The notes beneath the pieces were generated by a model. That model had not been told where the DNA came from. It worked only from the letters and a program-made list of their open reading frames with translations, and ran no database searches. Below, piece by piece: positions 18,121 through 27,517 of a stretch of DNA of 64,000 nt. Source of the stretch: Alkalicoccus daliensis. GTDB lineage: Bacteria; Bacillota; Bacilli; Bacillales; Salisediminibacteriaceae. The translations under genes were made by a program, and so were the position numbers. Each line of letters opens with the position of its first letter. Within the stretch, counting starts at the first letter, position 1. The stretch lies in contig NZ_FNIL01000009.1 of NCBI RefSeq assembly GCF_900103955.1, forward strand, positions 62,001-126,000. The letters are read 5' to 3'.

Positions 18121-18891
18121 TTAATCCTCTCTGGCTTCTTTACGGTATTTACTTGGTGTTTTTCCTTCGTATTCTTTAAAGATCTGGATAAAATACTTGG
18201 CTGTCTGATATCCTGTTCTTTCCGCAATTTCTCCCACAGGAAGGTCGCTTGTAAGCAAAATCCGCTTTGCCTGCTGCAGCCGTTTTCGCGTAAGGAACTC
18301 GCTGAACGTAATGCCCATCTGTTCTTTGAAAAGCACGCTGAAATAACTGGGATTCAAGTGGACGTGTGCAGCTACATCTTTTAAGCTGAATTTTTCTCCT
18401 AAGTGCTCCTCAATAAACTGAGCAGCTTCCTGCAGCGGCTCAGGAAGACTTTCAATCTGCTCGAGTGCAGGATCTTCCATCGCTTTCTCTACCATTGCAT
18501 AACGATCTTTTTTCTCTCTTGCGGCTAAAGCGGAACTCACTGCTTCAATAAAGGCTTCTTTTTTCACAGGCTTCAGTAAATAGTTTACTACTCCCATTTT
18601 CAGGGCACGCTGTGCATATTCAAATTCGGAATACGCAGAAATGACGATAAACACTGGTTCCTGATTTAACTTTTTTGTTTTTTCAATGAGTTCGAGTCCA
18701 GTCATTTCAGGCATGCGAATATCGGTAATAAGAAGATCCACTTCGTGTTCCTGCATAAATTCCAGTGCTTCAAAAGCAGTACCGGCAGTATGAATATCTG
18801 CCAGCTGCTCATTCCATGCATCCAGTCGACGCTTCAGCCCCTGTCGGGATTTTGGTTCATCATCTACGATCAAAATGAGAGGATTGCGCAT
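18121..18891 (-). CDS. YesN-like AraC-type response regulator
   Basis: A 256-residue regulator. The receiver domain (about 3-120) has the acidic pair at DDEP near 10-12, the phospho-acceptor Asp in LLITDIRMPEM near 57 and the Lys in LLKPVKK near 107. A C-terminal AraC-type double helix-turn-helix spans about 155-250. The start overlaps the end of the kinase gene by 32 bp, so they are translationally coupled. It lies directly between the kinase and the ABC operon and is the likely activator of xylan uptake. Confidence 0.92.
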   Translation of the reverse strand: MRNPLILIVDDEPKSRQGLKRRLDAWNEQLADIHTAGTAFEALEFMQEHEVDLLITDIRMPEMTGLELIEKTKKLNQEPVFIVISAYSEFEYAQRALKMGVVNYLLKPVKKEAFIEAVSSALAAREKKDRYAMVEKAMEDPALEQIESLPEPLQEAAQFIEEHLGEKFSLKDVAAHVHLNPSYFSVLFKEQMGITFSEFLTRKRLQQAKRILLTSDLPVGEIAERTGYQTAKYFIQIFKEYEGKTPSKYRKEARED

Positions 18892-20641
18892 CTTTTTGCT
18901 CTCCTTTCATAGGAAGTATAAAGGTTATTTCCGTGCCGGCTTCTGGTTCGCTTTCAATATATAATCCTGCATGATTGTAGTCCTGATAGGCTAATTCAAT
19001 GCGCTGATATAAATTCTTCATCGCAATACCGGTCCCCCTTGACTCAGGCACCAGCTTTGTGTCCATCGAATTACGTATTTTCTGCAGGACAGCCGGAGTC
19101 ATTCCACGGCCGTTATCTTTTACGGTTATTTCTAAATAAGAAGGTATTTTTGCTTTTTTAATAAAAATTTCTACCAGTCCATCAGAAGATTTTTCACCGA
19201 TCCCATGAATTAAGGCATTTTCTATGACTGGCTGTACCAGGAGCTTTGGCAGTTCATAACTACTGAGTTCGTCATCCATGTGAACTTCCCACTGCAGCCT
19301 TTCCCCGAAGCGCAGTTTCATAATGTGAAGGTAGCGCTCTACCTGCATCAGTTCTTCACAGATGGTTACCCAATCATCCTCCTGGACGTCAGAAATTGTG
19401 TATCGAAACAAATCAGATAGAGAAATAATCATTTCCGCCATTTCTTCATCGTGTTCATCCAGCGTCCAATAAATTGCCTCCAGCGTATTAAATAAAAAAT
19501 GAGGATTTATCTGTGCCTGCAGCGCCTTGAGTTCAGCTTGCGTTTTCAATAATTCTTTTTCATAAACAGCTTTAATCAGATGGTTCGTAGTTTCCACCAT
19601 TTTATTATAGGTATCATTTAACTCAGTAATTTCTCTGGTAGAGGAGATACGCTGACTTTTTCGCAGTGCTCCGAGCGTACCAAATCTCATGGCGTGGGTC
19701 AGCTGGCGTATTGGTCTGGAAAGATAATTTGAAACAATCCAGGAAGCAATAATAAAAATGATCAGTCCTACGCCTCCTGCAATTAAAATTGCTGTTCCTA
19801 TTCCTTCGATCCCTTCGAGGAGACTGCTTACCGGAGTGAAAATTATTAACGTCCAGCCGGTATAGTCGGAAGTTGTTTCCACCCGGACGAATTCTTCTCC
19901 ATTAACATCCACGACTTCCTCTTGTGAAAATAAAGTATTGGAAGAAAGATCGGCAGGGAGATTTCCGGTAACCTCCTGATTATTCTGGTCTAAAACAACT
20001 GCGTACTCATTTTGGATGTCCAATGTGTCTGCAGCCCCGGAAAAATTAAAATATCCTTCGTTTACTTTCGTTACTAAATAACCGCCCCGTTGAAAATCTT
20101 CATCTATGAGATTAATCTGCTTTATTGCAACAAATGAATTTGCATCCAGCGGATCTCTTCCAGCCCAGACAAGCTGTCCGCGGGCTTCCTGTGCTGCGCT
20201 GAACCAGACAGGATGAATCCGGGAAGTCAACGGAAGTTCATTCAGAGGGAAGAGACGGCGCTGATCCAGGAAATATAGTTCCAGTGAGGTGAGCCCTGTA
20301 GTATAGGACTGATAGCTGTTAATTATTTCGTTCATTGACTGACGTTCAGCAAAGGTAGTCTGAACTCCATATAATTCGCGCTGGAGCAGTTCCTGAACAG
20401 CCGGATCTGTTGCCACCTGACTTGTGATCATTTCGATAGTTTCAAACTGGGTATCTACTCTTCCTAGAGCCTGATCCGCTGTCTGCTCAATCTGGCCTTC
20501 TGCATTTCCCTTAATAATTTCGGAAACAAGATTGTAAGTTAAAATTCCTACAAAAGTTAATACCAGGATCATTACAAAAGCAAAGATCGATAATATCTGA
20601 TTTCTCAACGTATTTTTCGGACGGACGATAGAGAGCAGCAT
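18860..20641 (-). CDS. YesM-like sensor histidine kinase
   Basis: A 593-residue LytS/YesM-type kinase. A transmembrane helix near 15-37 and another near 280-302 bracket an extracellular sensing domain of about 240 residues. A HAMP-like region follows, then the His_kinase domain with the phospho-acceptor in NPHFLFNTLEAIYW near 381, and an HATPase_c domain with VKDNGRGM near 508. The sensor domain would detect a sugar or a sugar-loaded binding protein outside the cell. GGGAGGA precedes the ATG. It is cotranscribed with the response regulator, 47 bp downstream of xylR on the same strand. Confidence 0.92.
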   Translation of the reverse strand: MLLSIVRPKNTLRNQILSIFAFVMILVLTFVGILTYNLVSEIIKGNAEGQIEQTADQALGRVDTQFETIEMITSQVATDPAVQELLQRELYGVQTTFAERQSMNEIINSYQSYTTGLTSLELYFLDQRRLFPLNELPLTSRIHPVWFSAAQEARGQLVWAGRDPLDANSFVAIKQINLIDEDFQRGGYLVTKVNEGYFNFSGAADTLDIQNEYAVVLDQNNQEVTGNLPADLSSNTLFSQEEVVDVNGEEFVRVETTSDYTGWTLIIFTPVSSLLEGIEGIGTAILIAGGVGLIIFIIASWIVSNYLSRPIRQLTHAMRFGTLGALRKSQRISSTREITELNDTYNKMVETTNHLIKAVYEKELLKTQAELKALQAQINPHFLFNTLEAIYWTLDEHDEEMAEMIISLSDLFRYTISDVQEDDWVTICEELMQVERYLHIMKLRFGERLQWEVHMDDELSSYELPKLLVQPVIENALIHGIGEKSSDGLVEIFIKKAKIPSYLEITVKDNGRGMTPAVLQKIRNSMDTKLVPESRGTGIAMKNLYQRIELAYQDYNHAGLYIESEPEAGTEITFILPMKGEQKDAQSSHFDRR

Positions 20642-20688
20642 GCGGTGTCCTCCCTTATGATGAAATTAATTTATCTGACACGGGAAGT

Positions 20689-21858
20689 TTACACGCTTAC
20701 CTGCTCATCTGATTGAAACTGCTTGCTTAAAAATGTCTCTATACTGAATGCAGCAAGCCCTAATACTGTTGAATACTGATAGTTCTGGCTGAAGCTTATT
20801 TCAGTTTCATGAAGTAAAACAGGGAGCGTTTTTTCTTCTATTACTTGCGTAGCTTTGGAAAGTAAATACTTCTGTGCCTTAGCGAGACGGTTTCCAATTA
20901 CAATTTTCTGCGGGTTGAAGGTATGAATTATATTTGTTAATCCGACTCCAAGGTAATAGCCAATTTCATCGAAAACCTGACGGACTGCTTCTTCTTTGTC
21001 CGCTCTCTCCAACAGTAATTCCATATCCAATGGCTCCCCGTTTTCACTGAATGCAGTAAGCAGCGCCATTTCTGAAGCGTACATCTCCCAGCATCCCCGG
21101 TTCCCGCATCGGCAGGAAAGACCGCCATCTACAATTGTAGTGTGACCCATTTCTCCCATAAATCCATGAGCGCCGCGCATCAGGTTTCCATCGAGAACAA
21201 TTCCTACTCCAATACCAATGCCGGCACTCACGTAAATAAAGTCATTTTTATATTGTGCCGCACCGAACATTTTTTCCCCGTAGGCACCTGCGTTTGCTTC
21301 ATTTTCAATAATTACAGGCACCTGATACTGATCCTGAAAAATTTCTTTTATATTCGACTGCACCCAGTCCAGGTTAGGGGTACTCAGAATTTTTCCTTCC
21401 TTATTAACAAGTCCGGGAACACCAAAACCTATTCCTACTACAGCGAACGGGGAGGAATTTGTTTCTTTTATGCAGTCATCTATCATGGATTTTACTTCCA
21501 TTACCGTTCTCGTAAAATCATTTGTATTAAAAGGACGGTATAATTCATGCAGAATAGAACCTCTTAAATCAGTCAGAACCACTAAAATATAATTTACGCC
21601 GATATCACAGCTGATTGTATAGCCTGCTTTTTCATTAAACTGCAGCATTAAAGGACGCCGGCCCCCGCTCGATTTACCGAGCCCGGTCTGATAACAATAT
21701 TCTTCATTAATTAACTCCTCTACAAGAGAAGAAACAGTTGCTTTGGTTAATCCCAGCTTTTGTGAAAGTTCAGCTCTTGAAATAGGTTCCTCTTCTCTGA
21801 TTGCCTGCAGTACGACAGATTTATTAGATAACTTTACTGCTTTTTGATAATTCGCCAT
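20689..21858 (-). CDS. xylR: ROK-family xylose repressor XylR
   Basis: A 389-residue repressor with an N-terminal winged helix (about 10-65: ISRAELSQKLGLTKATVSSLV) and a ROK sugar-sensing domain. The zinc site CxCGxxGCxE is visible as CRCGNRGCWE near 255. It lies divergent from xylA with a 417-bp spacer that contains a near-perfect XylR box. Xylose should release it from that box. AAGGAG lies ahead of the ATG. The downstream YesM/YesN pair follows on the same strand, so readthrough could couple them. Confidence 0.94.
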   Translation of the reverse strand: MANYQKAVKLSNKSVVLQAIREEEPISRAELSQKLGLTKATVSSLVEELINEEYCYQTGLGKSSGGRRPLMLQFNEKAGYTISCDIGVNYILVVLTDLRGSILHELYRPFNTNDFTRTVMEVKSMIDDCIKETNSSPFAVVGIGFGVPGLVNKEGKILSTPNLDWVQSNIKEIFQDQYQVPVIIENEANAGAYGEKMFGAAQYKNDFIYVSAGIGIGVGIVLDGNLMRGAHGFMGEMGHTTIVDGGLSCRCGNRGCWEMYASEMALLTAFSENGEPLDMELLLERADKEEAVRQVFDEIGYYLGVGLTNIIHTFNPQKIVIGNRLAKAQKYLLSKATQVIEEKTLPVLLHETEISFSQNYQYSTVLGLAAFSIETFLSKQFQSDEQVSV

Positions 21859-22275
21859 GTCCTTCGCTCCTTCAGTGTGGATAATGTAAAGAAATAAAAA
21901 ATAATACTCATTTTATAAGGTATAGAAAAAAACTTAGTTTAATCAAAATTAATTTTACTAATTAACTGCATTAGCACTATCATACACGAAGGTATTATAA
22001 AGAAGCGAATAGAAAATTAATAAAAGGCTGGGTGACATTAATGTGCGTATTAATTAAATTATTCTTCTGTACAAACTGTCGTTTTTACCAGCAGCCATAG
22101 CTGTCTTCACTAAAAGGCTGAAACGGGAAGAGAATCAGCATACCTCCTTTAATGAAATAATTGTCACCTAAAAAAAGTTCTATAAATTTATTAGTTAATT
22201 CAATGGACAAACTAAGTTTACCCTGCTACAATAAATTTATCAAGTATTCTTTACACCATATGGAGGGATTTTAGA
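21859..22275. other. divergent xylR-xylA control region
   Basis: Holds the xylA promoter and XylR operator described separately, and a weaker imperfect inverted repeat at 21934-21961 (TTAGT arm against ACTAA arm, 28 bp) 76 bp before xylR that may allow self-repression. No gene or RNA element was recognised in the middle. Confidence 0.6.
22191..22232 (+). promoter_or_regulatory. xylA promoter with overlapping XylR operator
   Basis: A 25-bp box at 22191-22215 runs from TTAGTT to AACTAA, the arms and spacing of the known Bacillus XylR operator. The -35 TGGACA (22204-22209) lies inside it and the -10 TACAAT (22227-22232) follows after exactly 17 bases. Repressor binding would therefore block RNA polymerase directly. 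The xylA ATG is 44 bases downstream of the -10. Confidence 0.85.
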
Positions 22276-23613
22276 ATGGCTAATAACTCAAATTCTTATT
22301 TTAACCAGGTTCCACAGATTCAATTCGAAGGTTCTGCTTCAACGAACCCTTACGCTTTTAAATATTATAATCCGGAAGAAAAAATAGGCGGAAAGACGAT
22401 GGAAGAGCAGCTTCGCTTTTCTGTAGCTTACTGGCATACATTAACGCAGGATGCATCTGACCCATTCGGTGCAGGAACTGCACAGCGTCCCTGGGATCAC
22501 TTCAGCGGCATGGACTTAGCGAAAGCACGTGTAGAAGCAGCATTTGAATTTATTGAAAAAGTACAATCTCCATTCTTCTGCTTCCATGATATCGACATAG
22601 CGCCGGAAGGAAGCAATTTAAAAGAAACAAACCAAAACATTGATACGATTGTAGCAATGATCAAAGATTACATGAAAACTTCTGACGTGAAACTACTTTG
22701 GAATACAGCAAATATGTTTACGCATCAGCGTTTCGTTTCTGGAGCAGGTACTTCCAGCAACGCGCACACTTATGCGCATGCAGCAGCAAAAGTAAAGAAA
22801 GGCCTCGAAGTAGGTAAAGAACTCGGCGCAGAAAACTATGTGTTCTGGGGCGGGCGTGAAGGCTATGAGTCTTTATTAAACACGGATATGAAGCTTGAAT
22901 TTGATAACCTTGGCCGTTTTTATCATATGGCACTTGATTATGCAAAAGAAATTAACTTTGATACGCAGTTCCTGATTGAGCCAAAGCCGAAAGAGCCAAC
23001 TACGCATCAGTATGACTTTGACGTAGCTACAGCAACTTCTTTCTTATATCAATATGGACTGCAGGATCACTTCAAGTTTAATATTGAAGCGAACCACGCA
23101 ACACTTGCAGGGCATACGTTTGAGCACGAACTCCGTACAGCAAGAATCAGCGGTATGCTTGGTTCTGTAGATGCTAACCAGGGTGACCCGCTGCTTGGTT
23201 GGGACACGGATGAATTCCCGACAGACCTTTATTCGGCAACACTTGCAATGTACGAAATTCTGAAAAACGGCGGACTGGGACGAGGCGGACTGAACTTCGA
23301 TGCGAAAATCCGCAGAGGTTCTTTCAAGCCGGAAGATCTGTTCCACGCGCATATTGCAGGAATGGACAGCTTTGCAGTAGGATTGAAAGTAGCAAACAAA
23401 ATGATCGAAGACAAGTTCTTTGAGAATATTGTGGAAGAACGCTACAAAACATTCAATGACGAAATCGGCAAAAAGATCGTAGAGGGTACTACAAACTTCC
23501 ACGAGCTTGAAAAGCATGCGATGGAGCACGGAGAAATCGATCACGCTTCAGGTCACCTGGAGAAAATCAAAGCAGGCATTAACCAGTACCTGCTGCGTGT
23601 GAACGAACTGTAA
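22276..23613 (+). CDS. xylA: xylose isomerase
   Basis: A 445-residue TIM-barrel enzyme converting D-xylose to D-xylulose. Recognisable motifs: WDHFSGMD near 75, catalytic His in [11 protein letters not shown] near 117, metal-binding Glu/Lys region [16 protein letters not shown] near 235, and [12 protein letters not shown] near 272. The length matches class II (Bacillus/Thermoanaerobacter-type) enzymes, which carry the N-terminal extension seen here. GGAGGG lies eight bases before the ATG. It is followed by a hairpin and then xylB in the same direction; controlled by XylR. Confidence 0.97.
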   Translation: MANNSNSYFNQVPQIQFEGSASTNPYAFKYYNPEEKIGGKTMEEQLRFSVAYWHTLTQDASDPFGAGTAQRPWDHFSGMDLAKARVEAAFEFIEKVQSPFFCFHDIDIAPEGSNLKETNQNIDTIVAMIKDYMKTSDVKLLWNTANMFTHQRFVSGAGTSSNAHTYAHAAAKVKKGLEVGKELGAENYVFWGGREGYESLLNTDMKLEFDNLGRFYHMALDYAKEINFDTQFLIEPKPKEPTTHQYDFDVATATSFLYQYGLQDHFKFNIEANHATLAGHTFEHELRTARISGMLGSVDANQGDPLLGWDTDEFPTDLYSATLAMYEILKNGGLGRGGLNFDAKIRRGSFKPEDLFHAHIAGMDSFAVGLKVANKMIEDKFFENIVEERYKTFNDEIGKKIVEGTTNFHELEKHAMEHGEIDHASGHLEKIKAGINQYLLRVNEL

Positions 23614-23631
23614 TTTAAACACTTTAAAAAT

Positions 23632-23663
23632 AAGCCCGTTAGCGTAAGAGAGCTGACGGGCTT
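23632..23663 (+). terminator. intercistronic hairpin between xylA and xylB
   Basis: An AAGCCCGT arm pairs with ACGGGCTT, followed by only a short T tract. It probably reduces but does not abolish xylB transcription relative to xylA. Confidence 0.7.
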
Positions 23664-23694
23664 TATTAAAAGAAAAATAGAAAGGATGAAGAAA

Positions 23695-25185
23695 ATGAGC
23701 TACGTATTAGGTGTAGATTTAGGAACAAGTGCAGTGAAAGTCCTATTAGTTGATAAAAAAGGAACTGTACACCAGTCTGTCAGCAGAGATTATCCTCTGT
23801 ACCATGAAAAAGCAGGATGGAGCGAACAGGACCCGGAGGACTGGGTAAAGGCAACAATTGAAGCCGTGAAAGAAATTGCAGAAAGTGTTGAAAGCGCTTC
23901 AGACATCGAGGGCATGAGCTTTTCCGGACAGATGCATGGACTTGTGCTGCTGGATAAAGACAATGCTCCTCTCAGAAGAGCAATTTTGTGGAATGATACG
24001 AGAACGACAGCGCAGTGCCGTGAAATAGAAGAAAAGCTTGGTCTTGAAAAACTGCACCGCATCACAAAAAATCCTGCACTTGAAGGCTTTACGCTGCCAA
24101 AAATTTTGTGGGTAAAAGAAAATGAACCGGAATTGTTTAACCAGGCAGAAACTTTTGTTCTGCCGAAAGATTACGTAAGGTATGCGCTTACCGGCAATGT
24201 ACATATGGATTATTCCGACGCTGCAGGAACATTGTTGTTAGACGTAGCAGAACAGGAGTGGAGTGAGGAAGTCTGCACAGCAGTGGGGATCTCTCCAAGC
24301 CTGTGTCCTCCGCTGACAGCTTCCCATGCTGATACAGGAGCTTTAAAAGAAGAAATAAAACAGCAGACCGGCTTAAACGATGTCCGCGTGTTCGCGGGCG
24401 GCGCAGATAATGCCTGCGGCGCGATTGGTACGGGAATTCTGGAAGAAGGAGCAGTGCTCAGCAGTACCGGAACTTCCGGAGTTGTGCTTGCATACGAAAA
24501 TGAGGGAACGAAAGATTTTGGAGGAAAGGTGCATTACTTTAATCACGGAGAAGAAAATTCCTTTTATACAATGGGTGTGACGCTGGCTGCAGGCCATAGT
24601 TTTACCTGGTTTAAAGAAACTTTTGCTCCTGAAAAATCTTTTGAAGAGCTGCTGGAGCTCGCAGCAAAATCTCCAGCAGGCGCGCAAGGCCTATTATTTA
24701 CTCCGTACATTTCTGGAGAACGGACCCCTCATCCTGATGCTGAAGTGAGAGGAAGCTTTATTGGAATGCATGCTTCCCACACGCTCGGCGACTTTACACG
24801 AGCAGTAATTGAAGGAATTACGTTTTCTCTGCAGGAAACAATGGTTATGTTTAAGGAGCAGGGAAAAACAATTGACAGAGTAGTTGCTACAGGAGGCGGA
24901 GCAAAAAGTGATCTATGGCTGCAGATTCAGGCAGACATTTACAATGCACCAATTGTAAAACTGAAAAGTGAACAGGGTCCTGGCCTGGGAGCAGCGATGC
25001 TTGCAGCTTATGGCTCAGGCTGGTTCGGTTCCCTGAAAGAAGCCGCCGATATTTTTGTAGAAGAAAAAGAACGTTTTCAGCCTGATACGAAACAGGTCGA
25101 AATTTATAAAAAACTGTTTCCTCTATATCAGCAGATTTACAGCGCTACAAGCAGCTTGAGTGCTGAGCTGAAAGATTACAGATAA
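23695..25185 (+). CDS. xylB: xylulokinase
   Basis: A 496-residue FGGY-family kinase that phosphorylates D-xylulose for entry into the pentose phosphate pathway. The N-terminal phosphate loop GVDLGTSAVKVLLVD starts at residue 5. The substrate Asp in the FAGGADNACGAIG region is near 237 and GTSGVV near 262. The nucleotide site VVATGGGAKSDLWLQIQADI is near 400. An in-frame ATG nine bases earlier overlaps the AAAGG ribosome binding site, so 23695 is preferred. Last gene of the xylAB unit. Confidence 0.96.
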   Translation: MSYVLGVDLGTSAVKVLLVDKKGTVHQSVSRDYPLYHEKAGWSEQDPEDWVKATIEAVKEIAESVESASDIEGMSFSGQMHGLVLLDKDNAPLRRAILWNDTRTTAQCREIEEKLGLEKLHRITKNPALEGFTLPKILWVKENEPELFNQAETFVLPKDYVRYALTGNVHMDYSDAAGTLLLDVAEQEWSEEVCTAVGISPSLCPPLTASHADTGALKEEIKQQTGLNDVRVFAGGADNACGAIGTGILEEGAVLSSTGTSGVVLAYENEGTKDFGGKVHYFNHGEENSFYTMGVTLAAGHSFTWFKETFAPEKSFEELLELAAKSPAGAQGLLFTPYISGERTPHPDAEVRGSFIGMHASHTLGDFTRAVIEGITFSLQETMVMFKEQGKTIDRVVATGGGAKSDLWLQIQADIYNAPIVKLKSEQGPGLGAAMLAAYGSGWFGSLKEAADIFVEEKERFQPDTKQVEIYKKLFPLYQQIYSATSSLSAELKDYR

Positions 25186-25234
25186 TCTATATTGCTTTTG
25201 TGCTGCTGAACATATTTTGTGTTTAGTAGCACGA

Positions 25235-25365
25235 GGCTGTTGAAAAAATACTTCTCCTGTATAATTATACGCTTTTGTGCTTTGTCTTTGAAAGACACCC
25301 AGTGATGAGGATCCAATACATAGATAGGCATAAATATACAATTTCTTTCACTTTATAAACACTCT
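25235..25365 (-). repeat. dispersed repeat family 1, copy C (reversed, internally deleted)
   Basis: Read on the minus strand it begins AGAGTGTTTATAAAG and ends TTTTTCAACAGCC, the same termini as copies A and B, but is only 131 bp long. The interior between about 60 bp of left end and 50 bp of right end is missing, giving a MITE-like derivative. It abuts the terminator at 25367. Confidence 0.75.
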
Positions 25366-25366
25366 G

Positions 25367-25402
25367 AAAACCATTGAAGATTAATTTCTTCAATGGTTTT
25401 TT
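25367..25402 (+). terminator. intrinsic terminator after xylB
   Basis: An AAAACCATTGAAGA arm pairs perfectly with TCTTCAATGGTTTT across a 6-nt loop, followed by more T. It begins two bases after the end of repeat copy C, so it was probably the original xylB terminator. Confidence 0.85.
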
Positions 25403-25601
25403 AGTCTGGTAAAAACCATATCTTTTCTTACAAATGTACAGTGAACTGCTTTCTGTTTAAGGTTCTTGCACTGCTTATCAACGATACTCCATAATGAAGA
25501 ACTATAAAATTAACAAAAAAGTACACTATTTCCCATAAAGACGTAATTGCACTGTTAATTCTTAATAAAGAATGTAAAATCCCTTTATTTACATGTCATT
25601 A

Positions 25602-25728
25602 ATAGATATAGAGAGGTATTTATAGATATAAAGAGTATTTTAATGCTTTATAACGAACAAAACCTAATTTTACCTAAATATGAACTTTGCGTTCTTTATT
25701 TAACAATGATAGATTCGTTATTAAGAAC
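25602..25728. promoter_or_regulatory. repeat-rich leader of the exopolysaccharide operon
   Basis: Two imperfect tandem direct repeats of about 20 bp (ATAGATATAGAGAGGTATTT at 25602-25621 and its variant at 25622-25640) are followed by an inverted repeat, GTTCTTTATTTAAC at 25691-25704 against GTTATTAAGAAC at 25717-25728. The GTTCTTT arm is identical to the SinR box GTTCTYT of Bacillus subtilis matrix genes. Binding is inferred only. The upstream bases 25403-25601 are AT-rich with no gene. Confidence 0.35.
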
Positions 25729-25765
25729 AAAATTCTTATTTTTGGAAGAAAGTAGGCGAATAAAA

Positions 25766-27517
25766 ATGTCATTCGGAAAAAAGTTGAGAAGAAATATTGG
25801 GTCGTTTTTCCTGGGATATATATTGATAATTAGTTTGATCATGGAGCTGCCTGAAGCTTCTGCAATAGAACATACTGATTCCAATGCTTCGGTGCTCGTA
25901 GTATATTCTTCCGAAAAGAATGAAATAGATTTTGAGCAAAGAGTACTGGATATGGCACTGGGACACTTTTCAGAAGATATAGCTTATATTAATACATCTG
26001 AACTTAGTGAAAAAGATTTAGCGGGGGTAACGCATTTATTTTATTACGGCCTTATGGAAGAAAAAATTCCTGAAAAAGCTGCAGAGATAATTACATTATT
26101 TGATGGTCCTACAGTGGCAATCGGAAAGAATGTTGAAAATCTCGGAAAGAAGTTTGATTTTATAGAAATGGGCGAGGAAGAAACTATAACTGAAATAAAC
26201 ATACTTAATGAAACAAATAAAAAGAGAATCATCGAACCGAATACAATTTTAGGAATCGATATCAATAAGGAAGCAGAAGTTTTAGTAGAAGGTAAAGGGA
26301 AAACAGGCACGTATCCATTCATTACTCAACTCCACGACAGCTATTATATAGCCTCCGACAAGCTCATCCCACCTTATTCTGTGTATTTTTCCCAAATACT
26401 TAATCAGGTCTTTAATGCAGAAACGAGTAAGGAAACTCCCGCGTATCTTCGTCTGGAAGATGTGCACCCGCTCGCAGATGCCGAAGGATTAATGGAAATA
26501 GCAGAGTATCTTAAAGAAAAAAACATTCCTTACATGATTGCAGCGATCCCGGTTTATACGCACCCGGAAACAGGCAGAGAATATCATTTTCATGATGCCC
26601 CTGAAGTATTAAAGGCTTTACAGTACATGCAGGAGAATGGAGGAAGTGTAATACTGCACGGCTATACCCATCAATTCAGAGAGGATGAAACAGGAGAAGG
26701 CTTTGAGTTTTGGGACGTGGAACATGATATGCCCGTATACCATGGGCCGGATGAAGAGCCACGCGATAAAAAAGAAAGTGATTTTGAAAAGGAAGCAGAT
26801 TATTTAGCTTACCAAGAAGAAAACATTCAGTACGAAACGGAGTATGTGCGAAATCGATTAACGAGAGGCGTGCAGGAATTAACCAATTATGGACTGTACC
26901 CTCTCGCATTTGAGGCCCCGCATTATACGATGTCTCAAAATGGCTACAAAGTAGTATCTGAACATTTTTCCACTTATGTAGGGCAGCTGCAGCTGAGTGA
27001 TGAAGACTGGGAAACGATGGAAAGCACTCCCTATGCTGGTAAACCAAGTATATTGCACGGAATGACACTTCTGCCGGAAACAATCGGCTATGTGCAGCCG
27101 GATGATAGCAATGCAGTGGAAAAAATGATGGAAAAAGCAGAGGAGCATCAGATCACTGAAGGAGGAATGATTGGAGGATTTTATCACCCTTATCTTGGGA
27201 TCGATGGTTTAAAAGAGGTAGTCCAGGAAATGGAAAACATTCCGAATATCGACTGGATCGATTTAAAGGAGCTCGGTACAGAAGTAAACGTAGAAAATGT
27301 TTCTATTAAAGGTAAAAACGGAAGTATTCAGGTGGAAGTAGATCAGATAGGTTTAATGACAACTTCTAAAGATTTTCCAGTATATCACATAAAACAGTTG
27401 ATTGAAAAAGTTACCTGGGGAATTGCTGGAATTGGAGGTTCAGCAGTAATAATGTTTATCGGATACACTATTTTCCAGCGTCCGAGAAGGAGATTTTTAA
27501 CAGGGAGGGTTAAATAG
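25766..27517 (+). CDS. DUF2334 (polysaccharide deacetylase-like) exported protein, YdaL-like
   Basis: A 583-residue protein. Residues 1-35 form a signal peptide (basic start, helix near 12-28) and a second hydrophobic helix near 552-572 is followed by a basic tail, so it is probably membrane-anchored at the C-terminus. The middle holds a DUF2334 domain, a polysaccharide-deacetylase relative: RLEDVHPLAD near 225, VILHGYTHQF near 290 and EAPHYTMS near 380. The likely role is trimming or modifying a nascent exopolysaccharide. The ATG at 25766 gives a clean signal peptide but has only a weak ribosome binding site (AGTAGG); longer in-frame starts at 25643 or 25703 lack one altogether. It overlaps the next gene by one base. 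Confidence 0.8.
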   Translation: MSFGKKLRRNIGSFFLGYILIISLIMELPEASAIEHTDSNASVLVVYSSEKNEIDFEQRVLDMALGHFSEDIAYINTSELSEKDLAGVTHLFYYGLMEEKIPEKAAEIITLFDGPTVAIGKNVENLGKKFDFIEMGEEETITEINILNETNKKRIIEPNTILGIDINKEAEVLVEGKGKTGTYPFITQLHDSYYIASDKLIPPYSVYFSQILNQVFNAETSKETPAYLRLEDVHPLADAEGLMEIAEYLKEKNIPYMIAAIPVYTHPETGREYHFHDAPEVLKALQYMQENGGSVILHGYTHQFREDETGEGFEFWDVEHDMPVYHGPDEEPRDKKESDFEKEADYLAYQEENIQYETEYVRNRLTRGVQELTNYGLYPLAFEAPHYTMSQNGYKVVSEHFSTYVGQLQLSDEDWETMESTPYAGKPSILHGMTLLPETIGYVQPDDSNAVEKMMEKAEEHQITEGGMIGGFYHPYLGIDGLKEVVQEMENIPNIDWIDLKELGTEVNVENVSIKGKNGSIQVEVDQIGLMTTSKDFPVYHIKQLIEKVTWGIAGIGGSAVIMFIGYTIFQRPRRRFLTGRVK

